DNA from: Paenibacillus urinalis
Lineage (GTDB): Bacteria > Bacillota > Bacilli > Paenibacillales > Paenibacillaceae
Assembly: GCF_028747985.1 (NCBI RefSeq)
Contig: NZ_CP118108.1
Coordinates: forward strand, 997,501 to 1,061,500
Direction: 5' to 3'
Length of the DNA: 64,000 bases
Shown one piece after another: positions 17,170-25,439 of the stretch (positions are counted from its first letter, which is position 1; each line of letters opens with the position of its first letter). A program made the translations under genes and the position numbers. The notes under the pieces are model-generated. The model did not search any database. It worked only from the letters and a program-made list of their open reading frames with translations, and had not been told where the DNA came from.

Positions 17170-17820
17170 CTACTCTATAGCTTTGGTTCTGAGCAGCGTA
17201 ATACTCATTGCAATAAATATGAACCCTGTCGCTTTGTTAAGGATCGTCTTCATCTTGACGTTATTTCTCAGTTTACCCGTTGCTGTGGACGAGAAGGCGG
17301 CGATCAGGATGCTCCAGATTCCTCCGGTCAAGCAATATGTAAGACCAAGCACTACAAAAGGCAGTGGCGAAGCATCGCTGCCCGGGGCAATAAATTGCGG
17401 CATAAATGCGAGAAAAAACATGGCGACTTTAGGATTGGTTACATTCGTGAAAAGGCCTTGTGTAAATATTTTGGAATTCGATAACTCGGAAGGCGTATCT
17501 ACAGGTCCACCATGAGACTTAGCCTTAGGCGATGCCTTGTCGATCAGCATTCGAATGCCGAGATACGCTAGATAAATTGCACCTACAACCTTGATGACAT
17601 TGAACAGAACAGCAGAGCTCATCAAGATCACGGATAAACCGAACGCAGCAAGCAGTGTATGCACAACGCCCCCTGCCGTAATGCCAAGCGCCGAAACAAT
17701 GCCCGCCCGCTTCCCCTGAGCCACACTTCTGCCAAGAACATACATCGTATCAGGCCCTGGCGTAATATTGAGCAGGATGGACGAGATCAGAAATACTTCG
17801 AAGTTAATAATACCCAGCAT
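17170..17820 (-). CDS. LysE/RhtB-family amino acid exporter
   Basis: A 216-residue membrane protein with six hydrophobic helices. The family marker is the N-terminal LLNITPGPDTMYVLGRSVAQ, followed by GITAGGVVHTLLAAFGLS. These transporters export amino acids or related compounds, using the proton gradient. The frame opens at 17865, but the AGGAGGG site at 17830-17836 points to ATG 17820. It is divergent from the thiamine transporter cluster and has no operon partner; the substrate is not known. Confidence 0.93.
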   Translation of the reverse strand: MLGIINFEVFLISSILLNITPGPDTMYVLGRSVAQGKRAGIVSALGITAGGVVHTLLAAFGLSVILMSSAVLFNVIKVVGAIYLAYLGIRMLIDKASPKAKSHGGPVDTPSELSNSKIFTQGLFTNVTNPKVAMFFLAFMPQFIAPGSDASPLPFVVLGLTYCLTGGIWSILIAAFSSTATGKLRNNVKMKTILNKATGFIFIAMSITLLRTKAIE

Positions 17821-17885
17821 GTGGAGCCCTCCTTTGTTGTAAATATCATAATTCATGTTTACCAATTTGTGTAGACAATCGAGTC

Positions 17886-17912
17886 TTTACAAAACAGGAG
17901 AAAGCGTATAAT
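17886..17912 (+). promoter_or_regulatory. Promoter of the TPP-riboswitch transcript
   Basis: A perfect TATAAT (17907-17912) is preceded by TTTACA (17886-17891) with a short 15-base spacer. It ends 33 bases before the riboswitch. Confidence 0.55.
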
Positions 17913-17945
17913 GGGTTACGATTGGAACAGCATAATCGAAATACA

Positions 17946-18051
17946 GCACTAGGGGTGCCTTAACTGGCTGAGAGACCAATACGTCGATGATATGGACGAT
18001 GGCGGTTAACCCTTTACACCCGATCTAGATCATACTAGCGTGGGGAAGTGC
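17946..18051 (+). ncRNA. TPP riboswitch (THI element)
   Basis: The conserved core is readable: GGGGTGCC (17952-17959), CTGAGA (17968-17973), the ACCC...CGATCTAGATCAT segment and GCGTGGGGAAGTG. The ends GCACT and AGTGC pair as P1. It senses thiamine pyrophosphate and controls the ykoFE-ykoDC cluster, most likely through the terminator at 18145-18178. Confidence 0.96.
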
Positions 18052-18144
18052 GGGGATATGAAATGATATAGGCCCGGAACCGGCATCCGATCTGACACAA
18101 GCTTCAGTTCAGATCAAGCAAAATTCAGGGCATTACATTTTATT

Positions 18145-18178
18145 GAGCTGCACTCACTCAGGGGTGCAGCTCTTTTTT
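18145..18178 (+). terminator. Riboswitch expression-platform terminator
   Basis: GAGCTGCAC pairs perfectly with GTGCAGCTC and is followed by six T, between the TPP aptamer and ykoF. It would form when thiamine pyrophosphate is bound and stop transcription. Confidence 0.9.
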
Positions 18179-18216
18179 GTGTTGTTTCAGCAATACGAAC
18201 CTGAGGAGATGGAGTA

Positions 18217-18825
18217 ATGAGTACAGAAGTATGTGGAACAAGTCGAATCGTGGGCTGTCGTTTTTCGCTATATCCGATGAGCGATCGGTTTGTTGATATT
18301 ATTCTTGGTGCAATCCAAGAGGCGGATACCTCCAAGGTATGGACAGAGACCGGTGATGTAAGTACCTGCGTACGCGGCAGGCTTGAGCATGTTTTTGACG
18401 TTATGAAGGCGATTTATCTGCATGCAGCCAAGACAGGCGAGCACGTGGTGTTCAGCGGCACCTTCTCTATTGGCTGTCCGGGTGATTCGGCGGGTGATGT
18501 ATACATGTCAGAGGATGCTGTCCGAATGAATGAAGACATCGTATCCTCTATCCGTATTGAAGGAGCAGCGGAATATGCCCTATACGCTCTCGGAGAGCCG
18601 GAATACATGAAGAAGATTGCGAACGTCGTTGATATTGCGAAGGAGGATGGCAGCTACGGCGGAGGTATTCATTACGCTACACGCCTAGAAGGGGATGTAC
18701 ATACGATCTTCAAGACACTGGAGCAATCCTTTGAAGTGACGCAGGAATCGGTGTCCCATGTCGTAATGACCGTAACGCTGTCCTGCAACAGTCCTTCTAA
18801 TAAGAAGCAAGGGAAGGCGGAATAA
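18217..18825 (+). CDS. ykoF: Thiamine/HMP-binding protein YkoF
   Basis: A 202-residue cytosolic protein made of two similar ferredoxin-like halves (starting near GCRFSLYPMSD and near GEHVVFSGTFSIGCPGD). YkoF binds thiamine or its pyrimidine precursor HMP and is encoded with the YkoEDC importer in Bacillus. The assignment rests on the two-domain sequence, the TPP riboswitch upstream and ykoE 3 bp downstream. ATG 18217 follows GAGGAGATGG. One would expect expression only when TPP is low. Confidence 0.93.
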   Translation: MSTEVCGTSRIVGCRFSLYPMSDRFVDIILGAIQEADTSKVWTETGDVSTCVRGRLEHVFDVMKAIYLHAAKTGEHVVFSGTFSIGCPGDSAGDVYMSEDAVRMNEDIVSSIRIEGAAEYALYALGEPEYMKKIANVVDIAKEDGSYGGGIHYATRLEGDVHTIFKTLEQSFEVTQESVSHVVMTVTLSCNSPSNKKQGKAE

Positions 18826-18828
18826 CGT

Positions 18829-19407
18829 ATGGGAGCCTGGAAGCTGCGTGACATTATCGTATTAAGCTCATTGTCCGTTGTATTTGCCGTCATTTATCTC
18901 GTATTTTTACAAATTGGCAATCTGCTCACCGGTGTCATGGGACCGATGGGTTATGAGGTGATCTTCGGAATCTGGTTCATTGTCTCCATTATTGCTGCCT
19001 ATATTATCCGCAAGCCAGGGGCGGCCTTTTTGTCCGAAACTATTGCTGGCATTATTGAAGTACTGATTGGAAACACAACCGGTCCTATTCTTATCGTATC
19101 GGCGATGATTCAAGGTCTTGGAGCAGAAATGGTCTTTGCAGCGGTTCGTTATCGTAAATATTCGCTGCCCGTCCTGATGCTGTCAGGTATAGGGGCAGCA
19201 GTGTTCAGCTTCGCCTGGGGCTACTTCCGGTCCGGCTTTGCTGCATTATCACCTGAATTTGTCATCGCCATGCTGGCGGTACGGATCATCAGCGGAGCAA
19301 TTCTGGCCGGTCTGCTCGGAAAATGGATTGCGGATGCACTGGTTCGTACGGGTGTGCTGCGAAGCTTCCCGGTTGCCAAAGCAGCAGCCCGGTCACACAA
19401 AGCATAA
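18829..19407 (+). CDS. ykoE: ECF transporter substrate-binding membrane subunit YkoE
   Basis: A 192-residue S-component with six hydrophobic helices. It opens with WKLRDIIVLSSLSVVFAVIY and contains GNTTGPILIVSAMIQGLGAE, a typical YkoE region. It binds thiamine precursor, probably HMP, and hands it to the energising ATPase/EcfT module. ATG 18829 starts 3 bp after the ykoF stop, and the TAA stop shares bases with the ATG of the next gene (TAATG at 19405-19409), so the three are translationally coupled. Confidence 0.94.
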   Translation: MGAWKLRDIIVLSSLSVVFAVIYLVFLQIGNLLTGVMGPMGYEVIFGIWFIVSIIAAYIIRKPGAAFLSETIAGIIEVLIGNTTGPILIVSAMIQGLGAEMVFAAVRYRKYSLPVLMLSGIGAAVFSFAWGYFRSGFAALSPEFVIAMLAVRIISGAILAGLLGKWIADALVRTGVLRSFPVAKAAARSHKA

Positions 19408-22097
19408 TGGTACTCCACACGGACAAAGATCAACCTGTCGATGAGACTTGCAGGTCCGCTGCTGCCATTGAAGTGAGAGATTTGACTCTTCAGTATGAGG
19501 AAGAAGCTCCGCTTATATTAAATGGGATCACATTCGACTTGATTCCAGGTGAGATGCTGCTGCTCCTGGGACCAAGCGGGAGCGGTAAGAGCTCGCTCGC
19601 GCTGTGTCTGAACGGAATTTATCCGCAAGAGATCGAGAGTCTGGTTACGGGAAGCGTCAGGATATGGGGCAGGCCGATGGTAGAGCAGAGTGCAGCATTG
19701 CATGCGCAAGCGGTAGGGATTGTCTTTCAAGATGTCGATAGCCAGTTCTGTATGCTGACAGTAGAAGAAGAGGTTGCCTTCTGCTTGGAAAATGTGGAAT
19801 GTCCACATGAGAGGATCCGCAGCCGAATGGATGAAGCGCTTGAGATGGTTGACCTGCTGCCGTACAGAACGGCTCAGATTCACACTCTCTCCGGCGGCAT
19901 GAAGCAGCGTCTAGCGATTGCCTGTGCACTCGCGCTTCGCCCCGGCATCCTTGTATTGGATGAGCCGACGGCCAATCTTGACCCGGTGGCTACTCGTAAT
20001 CTGGCTCAGCTCATCTCATCACTTCGCAAAAAGCATGGAATAACGGTGCTCCTAATCGAGCATCAGCTGGATGCCTGGATGGCAGACATCGATCGTATTG
20101 CCCTAATGGATCAGGAAGGACAGATATGCCGAGTGGCTGCACCGAGCGAGTTTTTCTCGAAATATCGTGCTGAACTGGAGCAAATGGGGATTTGGGTGCC
20201 TGGCCCAGTGAGCCTGCAGCGGCAGCTAAGTGAATATGTACCGGGATCGGCGGATGTTCTTCCACTCACTGCTGAAGAGCTCATCCATTACTGGGTATCA
20301 CGTCCTAAGCTTGAGCAAGGGCAGGTAATTGACTACTTGCAGAAGAGCTCTGAGCTATCTCTGTATTCTAGAGGAGATGGAGAGAGACATGCTCCTGTGC
20401 TGGAGGCACATGGGATGACATTTTATCGACAGGATCGGCCTGTCATTCAGAATGTCTCTCTGCGGGTGAGAGCAGGTGAATTCATCGCTATAACCGGACC
20501 GAATGGAGCAGGGAAGTCTACGCTGGCCGGGCTTCTGTCCGGATTGCTCACGCCTAAGGAAGGGCGGGTTCTTGCTGGCGGAGAGGATATGATCCGGGTG
20601 CCGGAGTCTGTCATCCGCAAGCGGGTCGGCCTCGTCTTTCAGCATCCCGAGCATCAGTTCGTTACGGATAAAGTGAGCGAGGAGCTTGCATTTGGACTGC
20701 GCCTGCAAGGTAAGTCCGAGGAAGAGGTTCAGCTGAGGACAGCAGAGCTTCTATCCGAGTTCCGGCTGTCTCACCTTGCAGACTACAGTCCCTATGCACT
20801 GAGTCAGGGCCAGAAACGAAGACTCAGCGTAGCTTCGATGCTTGTGGAAGAGCAGCAGGTGCTTATATGTGATGAGCCCACCTATGGCCAGGATGCCTAT
20901 GCATCTCTGAGGCTGCTGGAAGCATTGAAGTCCAGGGTCCGGCAAGGACTTACGGTCATTATGATCACACATGATATGGAATGGGTCCGCGCTTACGCTA
21001 CTCGTGTGATTGTGATGATGGAAGGAAAGATAGAGCTGGACGACAGCCTGTCAGCACTGTGGCACTGGCCTGAGGAGCGACTTGCTGAGGCGAAGCTGGT
21101 GCTGCCGCTTGAGGTACAGCTGGCAAGAGCATTAGAAATGGACTCTAGCATCAGAACGGAGAAGTTCCCGAATACAGCTGAAGCCCCTGTCCATAATTCA
21201 AGTGTGTACGAAGCACTTACAAGTTCAGACGAAGCAAACGCAATCACATTCGAAGCTGGAAGTGCAGTCAAATCAGCCGGAAGTGCTTCCGCTTCTTCTC
21301 AGCACGGCGGCTGGAATCTCCATCATATGAATCCGAGTATTAAGGCCCTTGCCGTCACCCTTGGTGTCATACTGCTGTCACTCGCATTTGATCCCTTCAC
21401 GCAGCTGAGTGCTTTAATCGTAACGATCCTGCTTACGGCGTGGCTTGGCCAAGTATCCTGGCGCAGATGGGTGCTGCTGTTTGCACCATTCTTGATCATG
21501 GCCCTCGGCTATGTGTGGACAGCGATTGTCTTTCCGAGAGAGAGCATCGTTATGAATGATGAAGTATGGATCAGGATCGGCGGGTTTGAGGCGGGACGAG
21601 AAACGGTGCTTACCGCTCTGTCTCTCGGGCTTCGTACGCTCACCTTCTCTGCGCTCTCGCTCCTGTTCATTCTTACGACAGATCCGGTGAAGCTGATCTT
21701 TAGCCTGATGCAGCAGTGCAGGCTGTCCCCGAAGCTCGCTTACGGGATTATGGCAGGTTATCGCTTCTTGCCGCTGTTCCGGGAAGAGCTTGCGACGATG
21801 CAGCAGGCCCACCGTATGCGGGGGATTCAGCGGGAGAGGGGAGTGCGCTTTATTCTTCACGCGTTCAAGAGGTACTCGATTCCGCTGCTGGCCAGCAGCA
21901 TTCGCAAATCCGAGCGGGTAGCTGTCGCCATGGTATCCAGAGGATTCACGGGGAAGCGGGATCGTGATTTTTATTTGAAGCTGCAAGTAAGATGGCAGGA
22001 TTGGGGCTTCCTGATGATATTGCTGGCGGCGATTTCTCTATGCTTTTTATTGGCCGCACAGCTTGGATATTTGGAATGGTACGGAGGACAGCTGTAA
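19407..22097 (+). CDS. ykoD: Fused ECF transporter ATPase pair and EcfT permease (YkoD-YkoC fusion)
   Basis: An 896-residue protein joining what are usually separate subunits. Residues 20-280 are the first ATPase (Walker A GPSGSGKS at 55-62, signature LSGGMKQR at 161-168, Walker B LVLDEP). Residues 330-580 are the second (Walker A GPNGAGKS at 364-371, variant signature LSQGQKRR). A linker of about 60 residues, rich in S, A and E, leads to a C-terminal EcfT-like membrane domain (about 641-896) with both coupling motifs, AHRMRG and AMVSRG. In Bacillus subtilis these are YkoD and YkoC. The start ATG 19407 overlaps the ykoE stop; the frame also runs upstream from 19323 inside ykoE, but that part is not expected to be translated. 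It energises uptake of a thiamine precursor. Confidence 0.94.
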   Translation: MVLHTDKDQPVDETCRSAAAIEVRDLTLQYEEEAPLILNGITFDLIPGEMLLLLGPSGSGKSSLALCLNGIYPQEIESLVTGSVRIWGRPMVEQSAALHAQAVGIVFQDVDSQFCMLTVEEEVAFCLENVECPHERIRSRMDEALEMVDLLPYRTAQIHTLSGGMKQRLAIACALALRPGILVLDEPTANLDPVATRNLAQLISSLRKKHGITVLLIEHQLDAWMADIDRIALMDQEGQICRVAAPSEFFSKYRAELEQMGIWVPGPVSLQRQLSEYVPGSADVLPLTAEELIHYWVSRPKLEQGQVIDYLQKSSELSLYSRGDGERHAPVLEAHGMTFYRQDRPVIQNVSLRVRAGEFIAITGPNGAGKSTLAGLLSGLLTPKEGRVLAGGEDMIRVPESVIRKRVGLVFQHPEHQFVTDKVSEELAFGLRLQGKSEEEVQLRTAELLSEFRLSHLADYSPYALSQGQKRRLSVASMLVEEQQVLICDEPTYGQDAYASLRLLEALKSRVRQGLTVIMITHDMEWVRAYATRVIVMMEGKIELDDSLSALWHWPEERLAEAKLVLPLEVQLARALEMDSSIRTEKFPNTAEAPVHNSSVYEALTSSDEANAITFEAGSAVKSAGSASASSQHGGWNLHHMNPSIKALAVTLGVILLSLAFDPFTQLSALIVTILLTAWLGQVSWRRWVLLFAPFLIMALGYVWTAIVFPRESIVMNDEVWIRIGGFEAGRETVLTALSLGLRTLTFSALSLLFILTTDPVKLIFSLMQQCRLSPKLAYGIMAGYRFLPLFREELATMQQAHRMRGIQRERGVRFILHAFKRYSIPLLASSIRKSERVAVAMVSRGFTGKRDRDFYLKLQVRWQDWGFLMILLAAISLCFLLAAQLGYLEWYGGQL

Positions 22098-22126
22098 CTG
22101 GTTAAACATACGAAATAGGAGGATAC

Positions 22127-22163
22127 ATGACATTTGTCATACTCATGAGTTGACGTTTATGAC
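22127..22163 (+). promoter_or_regulatory. desR operator: Candidate DesR operator upstream of des
   Basis: A palindrome ATGAC-4 bases-GTCAT (22127-22140) is followed by further ATGA/TGAC half-sites (CTCATGAGTTGAC and TTTATGAC) ending at 22163. The block lies just upstream of the proposed -35 box, in about the position known for the DesR-binding region of the Bacillus subtilis des promoter. The link to DesR is inference. Confidence 0.5.
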
Positions 22164-22192
22164 TTCAAGGGGTGTCCTTATTCTTCTACAAT
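22164..22192 (+). promoter_or_regulatory. Proposed des promoter
   Basis: A weak -35 TTCAAG (22164-22169) and a good -10 TACAAT (22187-22192) are 17 bases apart. A weak -35 fits a promoter that needs an activator such as phosphorylated DesR. Confidence 0.5.
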
Positions 22193-22211
22193 GGAAGAAG
22201 AATAAGGACAC
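22172..22211. repeat. Perfect 15-bp inverted repeat around the proposed des -10 box
   Basis: GTGTCCTTATTCTTC (22172-22186) and its exact complement GAAGAATAAGGACAC (22197-22211) enclose a 10-base loop that contains TACAAT. There is no T-run, so it is not a terminator. It could be an operator for a second regulator or, if transcription begins upstream, an RNA hairpin in the leader. Confidence 0.85.
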
Positions 22212-22267
22212 GAGTCCAAAGGAGCGCTAAGTTACTTTGCCTGTCCTGCTGTGAAGGAGACGATGTC

Positions 22268-23317
22268 ATGTCTGCATCATTTAAATCCCAGTTAAAAAAG
22301 GAAGTAGCTCCTTACGAAAAAACGGAGCTCAAAGCAAGTGTAATTCAAATGGTAAATACGCTTATTCCTTTATTTGTGCTTTGGTATTTGGCCTACGTAA
22401 GTTTGTCGGTATCCTACTGGCTCACCTTGCCTATAACTTTGGTTGCTGCCGGTTTTGTCATTCGGACATTCATCATATTTCATGACTGCTGTCATGGTTC
22501 TTTCTTCAAAAATAAAAAAGCAAACAACATTGTGGGTACGCTGACGGGTGTGATCTCACTTACCCCTTATATGCAGTGGAAATACAGTCATTCGGTGCAC
22601 CATGCCTCCAGCGGTAACCTGGATAAACGAGGAATCGGCGATATATGGATGATGACCGTCACCGAATATAATGAATCACCATGGTATACCAAGTTTTATT
22701 ATCGTGTCTATCGTAATCCGATCATTCTGTTCGGAATCGGTCCGATTGCGGTGTTCTTGCTGCAATATCGATTTAATCGGCGCGGTGCTAAGCGCAAGGA
22801 ACGCTTAAATACGTATTTAACGAATCTGCTGATCGTGAGTGTATATGCGCTGCTCATTCTGGCCATCGGCTGGAAGGCATTCCTGCTTGTCCAGGTGCCG
22901 GTATTTTATTTTGCAAGCATGCTTGGCATTTGGCTGTTCTATGTTCAGCATACCTTTGAGGATTCTTATTTCGAGAGTGAGGAAGAATGGTCTTATATTC
23001 AAGCTGCTGTCGAAGGCAGCTCCTATTACAAGCTTCCGAAGCCGCTGCAGTGGATTACGGGTAATATCGGATTCCATCATGTCCACCATCTGAGCCCGAG
23101 GGTGCCTAACTACCATTTGGAGGAGGCACACAACGCCACACCGCCTTTGCAGCAAGCTACGACGATTACCGTCCTGGAGAGCTTCAAGGCGATGAGGTTC
23201 CGATTGTGGAACGAGGATATGAAGAAATTTGTAACGTTCAGGCAATACAAGAAAGGGCAGCGTCTCAAGGAGCGTGCTCAGCGAGAGCTCGCAGACAAGA
23301 AGGCAGCAGCCATTTAA
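22268..23317 (+). CDS. des: Membrane fatty acid (acyl-lipid) desaturase
   Basis: A 349-residue integral membrane di-iron enzyme that introduces a double bond into the acyl chains of membrane lipids, restoring fluidity after cold shock. The three histidine clusters are present: HDCCH at 72-76, HSVHH at 108-112 and HHVHH at 270-274. Hydrophobic stretches occur at about 25-70 and 185-230. ATG 22268 has AAGGAG nine bases upstream; the longer frame from 22172 lies in the inverted repeat and is not coding. It is followed by desK and desR, the same arrangement as in Bacillus subtilis, so delta-5-type desaturation is the likely activity, though position specificity cannot be read. Confidence 0.95.
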   Translation: MSASFKSQLKKEVAPYEKTELKASVIQMVNTLIPLFVLWYLAYVSLSVSYWLTLPITLVAAGFVIRTFIIFHDCCHGSFFKNKKANNIVGTLTGVISLTPYMQWKYSHSVHHASSGNLDKRGIGDIWMMTVTEYNESPWYTKFYYRVYRNPIILFGIGPIAVFLLQYRFNRRGAKRKERLNTYLTNLLIVSVYALLILAIGWKAFLLVQVPVFYFASMLGIWLFYVQHTFEDSYFESEEEWSYIQAAVEGSSYYKLPKPLQWITGNIGFHHVHHLSPRVPNYHLEEAHNATPPLQQATTITVLESFKAMRFRLWNEDMKKFVTFRQYKKGQRLKERAQRELADKKAAAI

Positions 23318-23438
23318 ATAGGAAGCATAAGACTTCAGTGCTTATGGTAAGATGACTATAGATAATCATATCTGTAGTCTTTTTATTATTAGGGCTGCAG
23401 CGGATGATGAACTCTCGGAAATGAGCAGGTGAACTTAA

Positions 23439-24569
23439 ATGAACAGCATGCATCGCTGGCAGGATATGTTTCGCAAAAATACGGGCCTGAACCCTTATGT
23501 ATGGCTGGTCTGTTTTATATTGCCGTTTTATTTTATTATCGGATCTTCCTCCAAAGGATATGTTGTATTCGGTGTTCTGCTGATCATCCTCTTCTTCGGC
23601 TCGAATCTGCTCGGACTTGTCATGAGGGGATGGCCGGTATACATCTGGTATGGGCTTCAAATCGCGATATCTGTTATGATGGCGCTTATCTTCGGCTTTG
23701 TTTATTTTTCACTTTTTCTGGCTTTCTTCATTGGGACGATTCAAAATAAGGCCGGATTTATTACGCTGTATACCGTACATCTTGTCACGACCTTTATTAC
23801 GATTAATTATTCACTGGCTTCTGCCAATGAAGTGGTCATTAAGCAGCTTCCTTTTGTACTGATCAGTATGATGGCTGTGATACTGCTTCCTGTCAACACC
23901 TATAACAAAAATAAACAAGATCGGCTCGAAGGCCAGCTGGAGAATGCGAATAAACGGATCTCCGAGCTGGTCAAGCTAGAAGAACGGCAGAGAATATCGC
24001 GTGACCTGCATGATACTTTGGGTCAGAAGCTGTCGCTTATTGGCCTGAAGAGCGAACTGGCGGGCAAGCTAGTTGTCCGTGATCCGAAGCGTGCACAGAG
24101 TGAGATGGATGATGTAAGGCAAACGGCACGCACCGCACTGAAGGAAGTGCGCGAGATGGTCACCCAGATGAGAGGGGCGCGGCTGGAGGACGAGCTGTTT
24201 CGAATCCGTCAGATTTTGAAGGCGGCTGACATTGAGCTTCATATTGAAGGGGAAGAGCATCTAAGTGACCTCTCTTTAATGAACGAGAATGTGCTCGGAA
24301 TGTCGCTGAAGGAAGCAGTGACGAATGTGGTCAAGCATAGTGAGGCGACCAGGTGTGACATAACGATCCATCCTGAACGAACCGAGCTGGCAGTTATCAT
24401 AAAGGATAATGGGCGGGGGATTGGAGAAGCGGCTAAGAAGTCACGGGGCAATGGGCTGCGAGGAATGAAGGAGCGGCTTGAATTTGTGAACGGTAGTCTC
24501 CATATTGCGACACATGAAGGAACCGAGCTGCGCATTGCTGTGCCACATGCAGTACTTGCGGCAGAGTGA
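23439..24569 (+). CDS. desK: Membrane thermosensor histidine kinase DesK
   Basis: A 376-residue kinase with about five membrane helices in residues 15-155, a short coiled-coil linker (KQDRLEGQLENANKRISELV), then the HisKA_3 box ERQRISRDLHDTLGQKLSLI with phospho-acceptor His191, and a HATPase domain with NVVKHSEAT, DNGRGIGE and GNGLRGMKERLE. This layout is that of DesK, which senses membrane thickness or order and switches from phosphatase to kinase in the cold. ATG 23439 follows AGGTGA. It is 121 bp after des and 17 bp before desR. Confidence in the DesK name comes from both domain layout and gene order. Confidence 0.95.
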   Translation: MNSMHRWQDMFRKNTGLNPYVWLVCFILPFYFIIGSSSKGYVVFGVLLIILFFGSNLLGLVMRGWPVYIWYGLQIAISVMMALIFGFVYFSLFLAFFIGTIQNKAGFITLYTVHLVTTFITINYSLASANEVVIKQLPFVLISMMAVILLPVNTYNKNKQDRLEGQLENANKRISELVKLEERQRISRDLHDTLGQKLSLIGLKSELAGKLVVRDPKRAQSEMDDVRQTARTALKEVREMVTQMRGARLEDELFRIRQILKAADIELHIEGEEHLSDLSLMNENVLGMSLKEAVTNVVKHSEATRCDITIHPERTELAVIIKDNGRGIGEAAKKSRGNGLRGMKERLEFVNGSLHIATHEGTELRIAVPHAVLAAE

Positions 24570-24586
24570 GATAGGAGTGGGATATC

Positions 24587-25186
24587 TTGATACGAATTGT
24601 AATTGCAGAAGATCAGCGGATGCTGTTAGGGGCTCTCGCATCCCTCTTGGATCTTGAAGAGGATATGGAAGTGATCGGCAGGGCAAATAATGGAGAGGAC
24701 GCAATTAAGCTCGTCCATCAGTATGAGCCGGATATTTGCATCATGGACATTGAGATGCCGATCAAGAATGGGCTGGACGCCGCAGAGGAAATCAAGGGCA
24801 GAGACTGCAAAGTGATTATACTGACTACTTTTGCTCGTACCGGTTATTTTGAGCGCGCCCTAAAGGCAGGGGTCAGCGGATACTTGCTTAAGGACAGTCC
24901 AATTGAGGAGCTGGCTCAGACCATTCGGAGTGTCATGTCAGGAAGAAGAATCTATGCGGCTGAGCTGGTTGATGAAGGATACGGCGAGAAGAACCCGCTG
25001 ACGGATCGGGAGAAGGCCGTGCTTGAGCTGATTGCAGATGGCAAGAATACGAAGGAAATTTCGGATGAGCTGTACATTACGACAGGAACGGTACGCAATT
25101 ATGTGTCAGTCATTCTGGACAAGCTCGGCGTCAGCAACCGGATTGAGGCGATCAAGCATTTTAAGGAAAAAGGCTGGTTTAAGTAA
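24587..25186 (+). CDS. desR: Response regulator DesR (NarL/LuxR type)
   Basis: A 199-residue regulator with an N-terminal receiver (IRIVIAEDQRMLLGAL, phospho-acceptor D54 in CIMDIEMP, T82-region TTFAR, K104-region LKDSP) and a C-terminal LuxR-type helix-turn-helix (NPLTDREKAVLELIADG, then GTVRNYVSVILDKLGVSNR). It would be phosphorylated by DesK and activate des. The start is TTG 24587 with AGGAGTGG upstream. No terminator is evident after the stop. Confidence 0.95.
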   Translation: MIRIVIAEDQRMLLGALASLLDLEEDMEVIGRANNGEDAIKLVHQYEPDICIMDIEMPIKNGLDAAEEIKGRDCKVIILTTFARTGYFERALKAGVSGYLLKDSPIEELAQTIRSVMSGRRIYAAELVDEGYGEKNPLTDREKAVLELIADGKNTKEISDELYITTGTVRNYVSVILDKLGVSNRIEAIKHFKEKGWFK

Positions 25187-25194
25187 AAAACACT

Positions 25195-25328
25195 TCTAAT
25201 GATTATTCGTGTTACGGCGATATGCAGTATATAACCTCGCGCGTAATGTATCTGATGAATCCGTTATATAGAAGACACAGGCCCCTTGAGATACGTATGA
25301 AATGAGCTAACTTGTCTAATGATTATTC
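25195..25328 (+). repeat. 14-bp direct repeat, copies 120 bp apart
   Basis: TCTAATGATTATTC occurs at 25195-25208 and 25315-25328. Both copies lie in the 253-bp gap between desR and the pectate lyase gene. No function can be assigned; the rest of the gap shows no other clear signal. Confidence 0.7.
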
Positions 25329-25439
25329 CGGTACTTGTCTGTCCTTTGATATGCTGGGACACACGATGCAAGTGAAGGTGCACATTCACGCTGTATCGTG
25401 AGGAGCAGTATTCAAATTCTAAATAGAAGGACGGGATGA

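Noticed and set aside
19323..19406. N-terminal extension of the YkoD-YkoC fusion inside ykoE
   Set aside because: The frame is open but codes cysteine-rich sequence unlike the family; ATG 19407 overlaps the ykoE stop and gives the expected ATPase N-terminus.
22172..22211. Inverted repeat before des read as a terminator
   Set aside because: No T-run on either side, and a -10-like box sits in the loop; a regulatory or structural role is more likely.
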